From: Mallotus nudiflorus
Lineage: Eukaryota; Streptophyta; Magnoliopsida; Malpighiales; Euphorbiaceae
Assembly (NCBI GenBank): GCA_947683625.1
Contig: CANTUR010000124.1
Span: forward strand, 310,001-374,000
Direction of reading: 5' to 3'
DNA length: 64,000 nt
Position 1 is the stretch's first letter, and each line of letters opens with the position of its first letter. The notes under the pieces were generated by a model, which was not told the DNA's origin, ran no database searches, and was given only the letters and a program-made list of their open reading frames with translations. Position numbers and translations under genes: made by a program. Shown here piece after piece: positions 23,772 through 35,439 of this stretch.

Positions 23772-25926
23772 TTAGTATGTATGACAACCCAATGATTTTG
23801 CACCTTCAAAATCAGAGTTGGAGGATTCTGATTCCGCTCTGATACGTGGCCGGCTTTTTCCTTTTCTGATGGATTTTTTGGTGTTGCCAGCAGAGATCTT
23901 TGTCTTTTTACCTCTTTCTTTCCTATATTTCAGCTTCCTTAACCAATGTCTAACAATTTGAACTCCCAAGTAGATAAACACAGTAACCAAGCTACTTGCG
24001 CCGACAGCGACTAGACACTCGAGCATCCACGTTTCATGATCATGTGGCATGATTACCCAACAGGCTGCAATAAAAGCCGTTGCCATGAAAGATATAGCAA
24101 CCCACATAACCTTATGCGTAATCACCATTAGCCACATCAGTTTTTTCCTTTGAAAGGGTATAATACTCATCAAAATAATTACAATGCACAAAGATGTGAA
24201 TAATGCAATGCTGTTGCTTATTGCAAAGATCTTGAAAGCCATTTTTCTACCAGCTATCGACTGTCCTTTCGTTGCTCCTTCCTCCTGATAGACGCCGCCG
24301 GGGGGATTTAGACCAACAGTGAAAGCTACTGTTGCAATCAAAATGGCTACAAGTATGATTGTATTTCTTGCATTCTGTAGAGCCTCCCAATGTGTCTTGT
24401 ATTGCCTGTCGCGTCGACCTTTTTGGCGCTCACTCAAATATTTCCTGCGTCTCTCACTTCGATGCCTGTGTTGATCTAATTCATTTGTCTCTGGGGACAC
24501 CTGCTCAGATTCAGTAGTATTAATGATTTCTTCAGTTGTGAAGAGAGTTGTATCGGATCTTTCTACCTCAATTACAAGCTCTTTATTCAGTCTGTTGTCA
24601 GCATTGCTGCTTGAACTCATTATAGACCTAGAAAGTTTCTCAGATTCCTGATAAATTTTCAGATTCTGAGCATTCGGAGTATTCAAGGCTGAGGAAGGCA
24701 GTGGTACTTTAGAGCTCTCTGGACAACCAATTTTGATCAACATATCTCTAATACGCTTGGCTTCAGAAGTGGCTCTTGTTGCTTGATTGAGTAGGTCAAG
24801 TGCCGTATGTCCGTCATGGTTTCTACACTTGACATCAACTTCTGTTGCATTGATTATGTACTCTGCTATCTATGACAATATTGGAAACGAGGTAGTGGTA
24901 CTTTAGAAGTCTCTCGACAAGCAAATTTATGCATTAATGAGTGAAAGATGGATTCTTACTTGATAGCACCTCGCAGAGACGGCAAGATGCAAGACTGTGT
25001 TACCATATTGATCTGTCTTCTGTATAAGATCCGAATTCCTGAAAAACTCTGCCATGGGAACAAAAGATTCATATCTACCAAATTTAACAGCAAGATGAAA
25101 CGCATTTTCTTTGTTTCTAGTGAGAAAATAGAAAGACATGGGTGCTAGTGACATAAATTCCATAAGGATGGCTGCATCCCCATTCATTGCTGCAAAGTGC
25201 AATGGTGTGTAACAATTTTTATTAAACTTCTTAGCACTTCGTGCTGCAAATTCCAGAAGCAATCTTGTAATTTCCAATTGACTCCTCTTACAAGCATAGT
25301 GCAACGCCACGCAGCCATTCTTGTCGGTCTTCAAAGCAAATTGAGGCCGCACTTTCAATATTTCTCGCACAATATCTGCCGAGTGATCGATCAATTTCAG
25401 GATTAGGTGAGCAAGAGCAACTAAATTGTGTATTAAGTTAATTAGCAAATGAAGTAAATGTCAACTTACTAATGTTTTCTGTTGATATTAACTCGTGCAG
25501 ATCCATCCTTTCAACTTCGATGTCCATTAACCACTGTTGATTGAGAAGCAGCTTCACGACATCGAGGTGCCCTTTCCTGAAAGCTATGGAAAATGCACTC
25601 TGGTTCTCAGAGTTAAGCGTAGAAGCTACCCATGGATTGGTCTCTAATAAAAGCATGGCAATATGTGCATTTCCATTGCGAGAGACTTCATGCAAGGGAA
25701 TCTCTCCAAAAGCATTCTCCAGTGCAACCATGTCGGGGCACAGCTCAACAATTTTTCTGGCTAATTCAGTGCGCTCCATTCTTGAAGCCACATGTAAAAT
25801 TGTGCTCAAGGATTTACTTTCTTGCTGTAGTAGCATGCTTCTGTCCTCCTGCACCAATCTTCCGAATGAAAGTTTGTCATTTAATTTCACAGCCTCAAAA
25901 AGCCTTGCATCCATTTCAGGAAACAA
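23772..25926 (-). CDS. Ankyrin-repeat membrane protein with PGG domain
   Basis: Three exons join in frame: 25926-25470, 25375-24960 and 24869-23772, with GT-AG introns of 94 and 90 bp. From the second ATG (25914, MDARLFEAV) the protein is 652 aa; the first ATG at 25926 adds four residues. Ankyrin repeats fill about residues 1-325 (ILHVASRMERTELARKIVEL, ALHYACKRSQLEITRLLLEF, PLHFAAMNGDAAILMEF, VLHLAV). An acidic linker and a basic stretch (RRRKYLSERQKGRRDRQYK) lead into the PGG domain: THWEALQNARNTIILVAILI, PPGG at 476-479, and four hydrophobic segments near 457-474, 501-523, 535-560 and 570-592. The C-terminus is Lys/Arg/Ser-rich. This layout is that of ACD6-like plant proteins, a family with members in defence and cell-death signalling. 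The specific role here is unknown. A Copia element sits in its 3' untranslated region. Confidence 0.93.
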
Positions 25927-25996
25927 AAATTGGCAAAATACTCAAGGAAATGGAAGCATAAATGGAGGATACGAAAATGGAAGCACAAGCGGAGGA

Positions 25997-26003
25997 TATA
26001 TAG
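25997..26003 (-). promoter_or_regulatory. TATA box of the ankyrin/PGG gene
   Basis: On the minus strand the sequence reads ctatatatcc, about 75-90 bp upstream of the start codons. Confidence 0.5.
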
Positions 26004-26040
26004 ATGCATAGTGGCTATGACTCTTTGAAGAAGGATAGAA

Positions 26041-26854
26041 TTCGTGATGATTATTGTCATGGTCTTTTGTTTTTATCTAACCGGTCAGCTTTAAATTTGA
26101 ACTTTCGAGGAACATGCATGTGAATTTCCTCGTTGCAGAATTGGAAAATGGGACCCCTAAATATAAACTTCAGGTTGATCTCCAACAGCTGAAGTCTTCT
26201 TGGAAAATTCTGAGAAGGTCTTGCATTATTTTTTTTCTCGTAATCTATGCAACGGATGAATAATTAATCTGCATAGAGAGACCCCACATCATGATTGGAG
26301 CCTACAACTAATTTCTTTTAGGCCCATTTTTTGCCTGCCCATCGAATTGCAGAAGTTGACCTCATTGAGAATTTGTAACAAGTCATGATCTGCAAAAACG
26401 GTGACATCTTTCAGGAATTTACTCAGAGTTTCAGCTTAGTGCCACTTTCCAAGAATATGCAGCAATGACGAGTGCCCTATATCCTAGTAATAATCAATTA
26501 TGAGCTATGAAATTTTGGTATTGTAATTAGTCTTAAGTGCCACTATAAGTTAGGTTGACTCAAAAGAGAAGTCTTCTATGTGATTCTGTAGTTGCTATCT
26601 TGACCTGTGATCTTTACTTTTTCTCCAAGTTTCCTCACTTAATATGAGCTTCTCTAGGTTCGATTTTTTCAAGAAGGCCTGTTGACTTTGGCATAATTGG
26701 TATCATCATCCTAAGTTTTTTTCATGAATTTTATTAATAATTCTTTGCTTATCAAAAAATAAACAAACATTTTATATCATTACGTGCGTAGATTGCTTAT
26801 TCAGTTCGTGAAGCACATATTAAGCACAACAGCGGACATTGAAAAGCACAACAG
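26041..26854. other. Intergenic/promoter region
   Basis: Lies between the 5' end of the ankyrin/PGG gene and the plus-strand PGG fragment. No gene or repeat recognised. Confidence 0.5.
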
Positions 26855-27130
26855 TGCATTTGGAAAAAAAATTGCTTTCAGGATCTTCGCACAAGTAACA
26901 CCATTGCATTGATCACATCTTTGTACATAGTAATAATTCTAGCGAGCATCCTCCCTCTTCAGAGGAAGAAAAAAAAACTAATGAGGCTAATGGTGATTAC
27001 TCACAAGGTCATGTGGAAAACTCTGCCTTTCATGGCAAAAGCATTTGCTGCGGCAAAATGGTTGATTTTGCACCACTCTCATGATGAAAGATGGTTAATT
27101 TATTTGCTCAAAGCAACATTGCCATTATAG
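26855..27130 (+). pseudogene. PGG-domain gene fragment
   Basis: Translation gives KKIAFRIFA, then after a one-base frame slip ITSLYIVIILASILPLQRKK and LMRLMVITHKVMW, closely matching residues about 497-560 of the neighbouring intact gene (KMAFKIFAISNS, LMWLMVITHKVMW). The PGG motif itself and all ankyrin repeats are missing, and the frame ends after TLPL. It lies in the opposite orientation to the intact gene, so it is probably a relic of an inverted tandem duplication. Confidence 0.85.
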
Positions 27131-27325
27131 ATTTAATGTTCAGAACTCATGTACTAGAATTACGAAAAGGACAAATAGTGTTCAGTTCAATAATAAGTGA
27201 ACCAATTTAGCTCAAAATGGACAAATTTTTCAAACACAAAAGATTCCAACAGTAGGAACCTGACACTGACAAAGAATTAATACCACAATAACTGGAAATA
27301 AACATAAAAATAGAAATGAAACTGT

Positions 27326-28038
27326 TTAATGTGACCATGCTAAAGCTACTCCTAGTGTAGCAACAACTATTGAGACTGAACCAAATCTGACTGACACCAG
27401 TGTTGCTGAACTTGGCTGTGGTGATGGTGCTTGGAAAGATTGATCAGGTGGATATGCAGTGGATGGTGGAGAATAGTGTGATCTCTGCTGGTGTAGACCC
27501 ATTACTTCAACAATCAAACGCTGGCCTTTCTTGCAGTGATTTGGAGCTCCACTAATGAAGTAAAATGGTCCTGACTTGTCAAGAATGAAAGTGCTCCTTC
27601 CATTGTTGAATGCAACAATAGGATTGCTGCTGCTGCAATGGAAATAACCCCATTTCTCCACCTCAAGAACTGAGTCATTCTTGTATTCAAACACTGCAAA
27701 ACAAGAAACCGCAAAGAAGTTTTATATTTTTGGTGCATTTGTTTGCTTGTGACACATCTACTATATGATGAACATTGTAGAATTGATTGTATCAAATTTA
27801 TAAAGTGAAATTAGTTGAAACAAGACTTACAGAGAGAGTCTCCAACTCGAAAACGATTGCTTTGAGCCCACTGGCTGTAAACAGCAGGAGTGATGTTACC
27901 TCTAGGCTCTTGCCATCCCACTTCATCACCAACTTTGAACACTCTGCCAGCACCAGCCAATCCATTCATGAACAGTAATAGAACTAGAAAACAAGCGCAA
28001 AGCATACCCATTGGAGAAGCCATGTTAGCGATCTTCAT
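27326..28038 (-). CDS. Early nodulin-like (phytocyanin-family) protein
   Basis: Two exons, 28038-27831 and 27693-27326, split at a phase-1 GT-AG intron inside the codon after VGDSL, giving 191 aa. An N-terminal signal peptide (about 1-30, LCACFLVLLLFMNGLAGAG) is followed by a plastocyanin-like domain (31-132: FKVGDEVGW, QWAQSNRFRVGDSLLFEY, WGYFHCSSSNPI, GPFYFISGAPNHCKKGQRL). C89 and C123 fit the family disulfide. Copper ligands appear lost: the first His position is Asn61 and the copper Cys position is Ser117, as usual for early nodulin-like proteins. A Pro/Ser-rich stretch (141-168) and a hydrophobic C-terminus (169-191) predict a GPI anchor, so the protein should sit on the outer face of the plasma membrane. 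Exact subfamily number not assigned. Confidence 0.94.
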
Positions 28039-28134
28039 TCTTAAATATTTTCCAAGAAAGCTGCTGCTGCTGCCACAAACTAACGTTGTTGCAAACTCAA
28101 TATGATGTGTGCAAATTTGATGTTGACAAGAGAG

Positions 28135-28141
28135 TTATATA
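28135..28141 (-). promoter_or_regulatory. TATA box of the early nodulin-like gene
   Basis: TATATAA on the minus strand, about 97 bp upstream of the ATG. Confidence 0.65.
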
Positions 28142-28900
28142 TTAGTAAAAGCTGGTAAGGTAGTGGGTAGTTTTTGTTTCAAAACGTGGTGTGATTTGAC
28201 GGTTAGTGGTCGCTATGGATCGTTACAAAGGGAACGTGCCTTTGTATGTGGTAATGTTTAGTTAAAGTTAGAAGTAAATGGAATAGAACTTGACCTTGTC
28301 AAAGGGTAAGTTTCCGAGATTTTTTGACTGCTAGGACCGAGTAAAAAATGCTGCAGCTCACGCCAAAAATGACGCTTTTATTTTCTGATATTGCCAGCAA
28401 AGACGCATGCATGTAGATAGGTTGGCTTAAGATGGTGGAAGGATGGAGAGCGTGCATGTAGTATTTGCAATGGACCTCTGGCATGAAAAGCTTAACGTGG
28501 AAAATAAGCACCAGATCCACTGTGCATTACTACATTTGCCTACATAAGTCATCTGTCTGATGAAACTTAACTTCATGGTTACTTTAAAAAGAATTGATGA
28601 ACAACAAAATTTCTGTACACAAATTTATTCTTTTGGAGTGGCTACTGGCTAAGGACGGAAGTACAAGTTACATCTTTTTTCTTTTGCCCATTTGGTAGCT
28701 CTACCAAAATGATAAAAATATTCAAAATTTTCATTTCCACTATAACCAATTCAACAATATATGATTTCGTATTGTATTAGATCCAAAATGAACCAGCTCA
28801 TAGAGTCATTAAAAAACTTCCAAATGGCCAGAGCAATGTCAGAATTTTCTCACGCAACCTCCATTCTCTGAATACAGCAGCCATAGCTATTCTGCATTTT
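28142..28900. other. Promoter of early nodulin-like gene and downstream region of FTSHI2
   Basis: No separate gene seen. Frames at 28299-28520 lack any recognisable feature. The part above about 28700 probably holds the FTSHI2 3' untranslated region. Confidence 0.45.
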
Positions 28901-29001
28901 GCAGCATCAATGAAGGCAACAAAAGCTTTCCTTGGCCAGTCCCTTCGCTGCAATTCTAAACAAGTGTGACGTTCATCTTCATAGTTCTATCAGCATTTGG
29001 T

Positions 29002-32000
29002 TTATAAATTGCTCGGAGATGTTTCCTTTTGGTTCATCATCATTTCCTGAAATTCAGCACGCTTGGCAGCCCTGAGATCAAGAATACTTGGTGGCATAGG
29101 TTTTATAGAACCATGTAACTCAACTAGATGAAAAAATTCTTGTTTCGTTAGACTTTTCTTCTGAACAAGTTCATCAACAACTGCATCCATCAGCTTACGG
29201 TTCCGCTGAAGAATCTGATACAGAAGCAGATTTTTGTGTAAGGATAATATAAAGTTGCACAGAAAAGTTTCTTTCATGTTTTTAAAAAAAGAGAAAAGTT
29301 TCTTTCATATAAATATGAAATACCTCTTTTGCATGACCATAACACAAGTTTAGAATCCGTAGTGCCTCCGTATCAATTTCCTGCAGTTGTGCAAAATTTC
29401 ATTAGACAATGGAAAAAAAAAAATTACAATTGCTTCTACTTTATAGAGATAGAAATTGATAAAAGTGTCGGGTTTATGGGGTGTGTGTGTTATGTATTTT
29501 CAGCTATCAATTCACATGCAGCTCAGCAGTAATATTAAAACAAAATTTTATTGGAAGCTGAAAATTTTTATCTATGATGCCTGAAACTGAAACTATAATA
29601 AAAAAATAGAAGGAAGCACAGTGACTTGCATTGATTCGATCTGCAACCCAAAAGTTGAACTGGCCATAATGTTTCTCAGAAAGGCCACCAAGAACATAGG
29701 TTCGTGCTGCTGACCTTGCATTATCTGCTGTTTCTGCCCATATTGTACTCAACTGGAACAATTATACACAGGAAGTCAACTTAGCAAAACCTATTTCACT
29801 ACAGAACCCAGAATGAAAAATTGAGCTTGACCTATAGAATGCATGTCCAAGTAAACAAAGAACAAAGAACAAACATGACAAAATACCAAACAGCGTCTAG
29901 GGTTTCAATGATACTACGGAAGCAAAGAAATGTGAAAGCCATTGCAGCATTGATAAAACTAAAGCGAACGATTTTCCTGACTTCTTTGTACCCTGAATTT
30001 CTTCTCATCTTTTTTACCAGGAAATACATATGCTCAAGAATCTGATTCTTAAAAAAATTACTAGTTTTCACATTACATAATTTCCTTTAGGCAGCATCAA
30101 CATTCCTTCTTTTATACACCTGTTCAGGATGGAAGACAGGAAGCCCAGGACAACAGATCAATTTTGAATAGAAACAAACTAAGACTTTTACTTTGACCAT
30201 TAGTCCTTCAACATCCAAACTAGTTTGCCAATACATCAAGCAACTACTACAAGAGCAAAATCAGTGATCAAAAGCATTAGAACAAAGCTTAGCTACTAAG
30301 ATAGGATGTATATCATCTCTTCATTAACTTGCAAATGCAGTACAAATTCAACGTCATTATTTTACGTAAGAGTATATGGCGACTACATTCTCCCCATTAT
30401 TTTCCCACATGCACACAGATACAATACTAACAAAACATTCTTTACCTGACCCTCACCATACCAAAGCTCATCAGCAGCACGTGGTGCCAGTTGAACAGTA
30501 ATATGATCCAGAAGGGATTGACGACTGCATTAGAAGAAGAAATAAGATGGCATGGAAAGACATATAATTCCCTAAAAAAATTTTATGGAGCAACATTTTT
30601 AGTGAAACAAAAAGAACTTAAAAATAAAAGCAGTAGTCAAAAAAACAAACCTTTAATAGTACAATCACTGCTTTGCATAGTTGCTTATAATGGAGTCGCA
30701 TTTTGAGAGCAGGTTATTATCTTTTTAGATAGTCCTTTGAAAAAAAAATTGATAAAACAATATGTTGAGGAAAATGTACCTAAGCATTCCCTCCTTAAAT
30801 TTTATATGATCCATTTTCATCCGAACATAGCCAAGTTCCCTGCCAGCTCTAGGAGAAATTGTAACCTAGTACAAAGCACAAAAAACAATAATTAATTTAT
30901 GTATGCTGCATTTTTACTCTGTGTTCATGCATTCTTTTATTTCTTTTCCCTGAAATTCATATAACACCAAAACTAGCTATTATAAAAAGAATACCAAAAT
31001 CTCTAATCACGGAAGCAACAAGCAGGAGAAAGATTTTTTTGCTGTGCACAACTAGTTACAATTTATTTCTTTTATGCACACAAACAAGCATTTTTTAATT
31101 CTTAGCTTAATCAATATTAAGAGAATATTGTTATATTAAAATATCAAGACAATGTGGTTTAAAAATCTCACTCTATGATAATATGCAGCTAAGTCCAATA
31201 ACCAAATGTATTGAAGAAAATAATTTAAGGAGTTCAAAACCATACAAACTCAATATTTTTAAGATCTGGAAAGTTCACAGCTACAACTGCCATGGCAGCT
31301 TCATTAATAGCCACTTGCTTCCAGGTCTCAGGGCTTCTATCCTTCCTATCTAGCATTCCTCTCTCTTCTATTTGTGCAGCTTGTAATAAGTCATCAGTTG
31401 TAATCTGCGGAGACACCATTAATTTTCACTAGTATCTTACCATCCACAAGGGTGATAATTATTGCAGTAAAATACTAACAATGACGGTTGCAGAAAACAA
31501 TCACCAACAGATCAGCCGAGCCAGATGATTATAAGTACAATATTTCATAATTATGTGATTAAGTCACATCATTCACAAAAATGACCTAAATAATAAAAAA
31601 CATCATCCAAAGTTATTGCTAATTATGAGCAAACTACAAAAGGTTAAGAAGGTTATATTAAGAAGTAGGGCCTACATATAAACTGTACATAATTTGGCCA
31701 GGCAGTCTGCTTGCATCCAAGAAATGGCCTTTTTTTTTTTTTCTTTAAATTCAGGAAAGGGAGAAGAAAATGCCAAGATTTGAACTCCTGCCTCTTTGCA
31801 CTACAAGTTAGGCAATTGACTACCACCTACTGGCTCAATGGCCAACTTGCTGAAATTTAGATTCCAAAATTTGAGGCCCAAAAAGAAGACGATCGTTTTA
31901 TATGGTCACAATAACCAAATTAAACCATCAATCATGCAGCAACCAATGACCGACTCCAACAGTAATCAGTTATGAACTTAATACCTATTATGAATTGAAT

Positions 32001-35000
32001 CTGTACAGTGTAAACTCAAAGAAATTAATAACTTTGTCAAAAGCCAATATTCAAAGCTTACTATGTAGGATGTGACTGTACACAGTCATACTTTCAGAAA
32101 AGTGTTTGTGCCTGAAAGAATTATCCCCTAAAAATAACAAATGGAGAATGATATTTAAAGAAGCTCTATGGTTCTGACCATCATATTTTATCTTAGACAT
32201 CCCTACGTCCTGGTCCGAGCACATTCCTATTTTCATAGAATGTAAAAATGTGGTGTCCCAAACCATGCAATTGTAAGGATATCAATATGCACTACCTCAG
32301 TCCTTCCATCACGCATCATGTTTATAGCAGCAACCTCAATTATGTTGGCCAGCTCGGCACCAACCATCCCATCTGTCATACTAGCAACAGCCAGGTAATC
32401 CACATCATCAGCCATAGGTTTTTTACGAGCATGAACCTGATAAAAAAAATTAAAGAAATCATACATGAGGAACAAAAGACAGCAAACCATGAAGCCTAGA
32501 ACTAGCATTACTACAGCAGTAGAAAAAATAAAGAATGATTCTATCATCACCTTAAGAATTTCCATGCGGCCTATAAGACCAGGTTTGGGAATGTAAATTT
32601 TTCGATCAAAGCGCCCAGGTCTCACAAGTGCTGGATCTAGAATGTCTGGTCGATTGGTGGAAGCAATAGTGATCACTTCCCCTCTTCCTTCAAACCCATC
32701 CAAGCATACAAGAAGCTGGAATTTATGAAAGACACCAAGCATCAATCTCCCTATGGAGGCTTAACTTGTAACAGCAGCATCAATGGCCACTAATTGTAAG
32801 AATTCATAATGCTGCAACCAACCTGATTAAGCGTAGCATCACGTTCTTGTCCACCAGAACCTTTAATCAAGCCACGCTCCCTTCCAACAGCATCCAATTC
32901 ATCAATAAAGACAACAGATGGGGCCTACGCAAACAAAAATGAATCTATCAGAGAAAAGTACATTCACTAAGTGAAAGGATCAAAGAAAAAACAAAATAAT
33001 GAAAAAGGTTTCCATTGTAAAGTGTAATTCTCTGTTTGATTTTTTAATAACTGAAGAGGAAAATATGGATAAATTCAGCACGATATTTAGAACTTCAAAG
33101 ATTGTAATGGTAATCAGTAATTAGTGATTTGTTTAAATATAAATATCAGCAAATACCAACTAGAATGGAAAAGAGTGTCATAGAGCAGAACTTACATTTT
33201 CTTTTGCTTCTTGGTAAAGTGATCGTACACGAGATGCACCAACTCCAACATATATTTCTACAAACTGAGATGCAGAAATGGAGAAGAAGTTCACACCAGC
33301 CTCACCAGCCACAGCTTTTGCCAGTAAGGTTTTCCCAACCCCGGGAGGCCCACAAAGAAGTATGCCACCTGACAGTAAAACCAAATGGCACAGAATAAGC
33401 CATGCAAAAAGTATGTGTAACCAGCTTTAACAAATGCAAAATGAGTAATCATAAAAACTACGGTGAGTTAATTGCCACAATTCTTTAATTCACATCCCTT
33501 TAATCTTCTACTTTTGATCCACAGTTTTCTAGTTAATTATGCACCACATGACAACGGGAAATAGCAATATTCACATCACCACTATTACATACATTGTGAG
33601 AATGGGCACCATAATGTACAGATCTACATCAAGAGATGCCTGCAGGACATTTCTGAATAACATTGTGGAGGAATCTCAATGTTGGAAGGCAAAATTACAG
33701 CTAAAATACAATAACAGCATTCTAATATGTTAAACCATTTCATTATATGCCAAGGTAATTCTGCTTGAACAATTTCAGTCCTAAAAATGAACAGTAATAT
33801 GCCCCATAAAAAGCAGTGTTTCTTGCAATTAAGATAGAAACAATATGATAGCTTTGAAAGCTGTCTCAATCAGGCCTTCAAACAAGGCATAACATATGAA
33901 AATTAATATCCAACTAAAGCATATGTTACAAAATGCATGCTAGCATGAGCTAAAGCAATGCCAAAAATGTGGAAAAAAATAAAAGAAAAGGATACATACA
34001 TATCACAGTCTCAAAATCTGACCTGGTATCTTCACCCCTCTTCTTCGATACATCTCCCCATGTGTGAAAAACTTCACAATCTCCTCAAGTTCAAGTCGTA
34101 TCTTTCCAAGTCCTGCAACATCTGTGAACTTCACGTCCACACCCCTCTCCAAGTATTGAGGCAATCTTCTATTATGGGCACGCCTAACACGCGCGCCTGA
34201 CCTCATGAACTGCATAGCCATTTTCAAATATGCATTCTTCTCACCTTTCCCTTGCTCACTCTCATCATCGTCCTCTTCCTCAATTCCCATCATCTCTCTT
34301 TCCAGCTCCCTCATTTTCCTCCTCTCCTCTGCCTCTGCCTTCTCAATCTTCAGCCTATCTTCATAGTCCTTCTTCTGCTTCCGATAACTAAGCACCACTG
34401 TTCGATAGAATATTACGAAGAACACCAACCCTAACAATGTGGCCACATTTGAGTCCTGTGCTAAATCAGCCCACATATTTGCCATCATTTTATAATTTCT
34501 CTCTGCATCGCGCAATGACTCCTCATACTTCTTTTTCCTAATCTCCCTCCTTATCCTCCTCTGCTCCTCCTTCTTTTGCATTTTTATTGCCTTTTCAATC
34601 ATTTCTCGCTCCTCCCTCATTCTAACTAACTCCTCTTTTCTTTGCCTCTTAAATTCCTCCCTTGCTCTCCTCAACTCCATTGCTCTTTTTGACTCTTTTT
34701 TAGGCTTAAGCTTAGCCAACATGAACTCCGGAACTTTCCATAAAAATCCTAAATACGGCTTAGGTAGCTCTGGTTTCTTAACAGGAGGAGTATATGCATT
34801 AACGCACATTGTATCAATCTTTAACTTATCCCATGAATCCCAAAACCTCTTGTTAGTAACAACAGAAGGCAAAACAGTCCTAAAAACTTGATTATCATCC
34901 AAAACAACTAAAATAGATTCAGCTTGTTGTCTTAAGCAAGCCTTAGGAGGTTTAATTATATGTTTAAGCTTATTGGTTTCTTTAAAAACCAAAACTTCCG

Positions 35001-35367
35001 TGTATGGTATTCTATTAGCTACAATGGGGAGATCTTTAGACCACTGTTTAAGCTGCTGCGGAGTTAAGGTTTCCAGTGGTGATTTTTTGTGGGTTTTCTT
35101 TTTATGAGTTGTTTTTGCTGCCGCTGCAGCAAGAACAGTTTGTGAAGAAAAAGAAGTGGATATTACAGTGAGAGTAATGGGCAAAGTGAGAAAATTGAAA
35201 TTAGTTTTTTTATCGTCTTTAGTGGTTTCATTATCATTTTCAAGAATTGGGTTTTGTTTTTGGCATGAAATGGAAGGGAAAGTTCGACGCTTTAGCAGGA
35301 ATCTGTGTGGATTCTGAATTTGGGTTTTGGGATGGAGTGAAGAGCTAAATGGGAAATGGGTGGCCAT
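29002..35367 (-). CDS. FTSHI2: Inactive plastid FtsH homologue FTSHI2
   Basis: Eleven exons join in frame to 880 aa: 35367-34023, 33368-33196, 32924-32823, 32715-32551, 32436-32296, 31404-31246, 30865-30780, 30524-30446, 29752-29630, 29380-29324, 29214-29002. The N-terminus is a plastid transit peptide, with hydrophobic segments at about 57-84 and 308-327 and charged coiled-coil stretches around 225-300 and 328-365. The AAA module follows: Walker A GPPGVGKT (455-462), Walker B VVFIDELDA (about 510-518), second region of homology around 560-580 (RPGRFDRKI). In the peptidase part the zinc-binding HEXXH is replaced by NEAAM (676-680), so proteolysis is not expected. Length and sequence match Arabidopsis FTSHI2/EMB2083 (about 876 aa as I recall), an essential plastid-envelope AAA protein linked to protein import motors. 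Intron 9 has a GC donor (AAT|GCAAGT). Confidence 0.97.
29624..29630 (-). other. GC-AG splice donor in FTSHI2 intron 9
   Basis: Exon 9 ends ...GCIVADRIN-type codons with AAT, and the intron begins GCAAGT. The next exon must start with GAAATTGATACG (EIDTEALRIL) in phase 0, so a GT donor nearby would break the frame. GC donors are a known minor class. Confidence 0.8.
31730..31836 (-). mobile_element. SINE in FTSHI2 intron 5
   Basis: Read on the minus strand: box A-like gagccagtaggtggtagtc, box B-like ggagttcaaatcttgg, and an A-rich tail that is the T run at 31730-31742 on the plus strand. The 7-bp flanks AATGGCC at 31723-31729 and 31837-31843 are identical. Same strand as the host gene; it lies well inside the intron between exons 5 and 6. 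Confidence 0.75.
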
Positions 35368-35439
35368 TATTGAAATGGAAAATGTAAAGATTGAGTTAAA
35401 TAAGAATTTAAAAGAAACAGCTGAAACTTACATTGTAGT

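Noticed and set aside
25541..26011. 156-aa plus-strand frame
   Set aside because: Antisense of the first ankyrin exon, with repeat-like tail; no domain.
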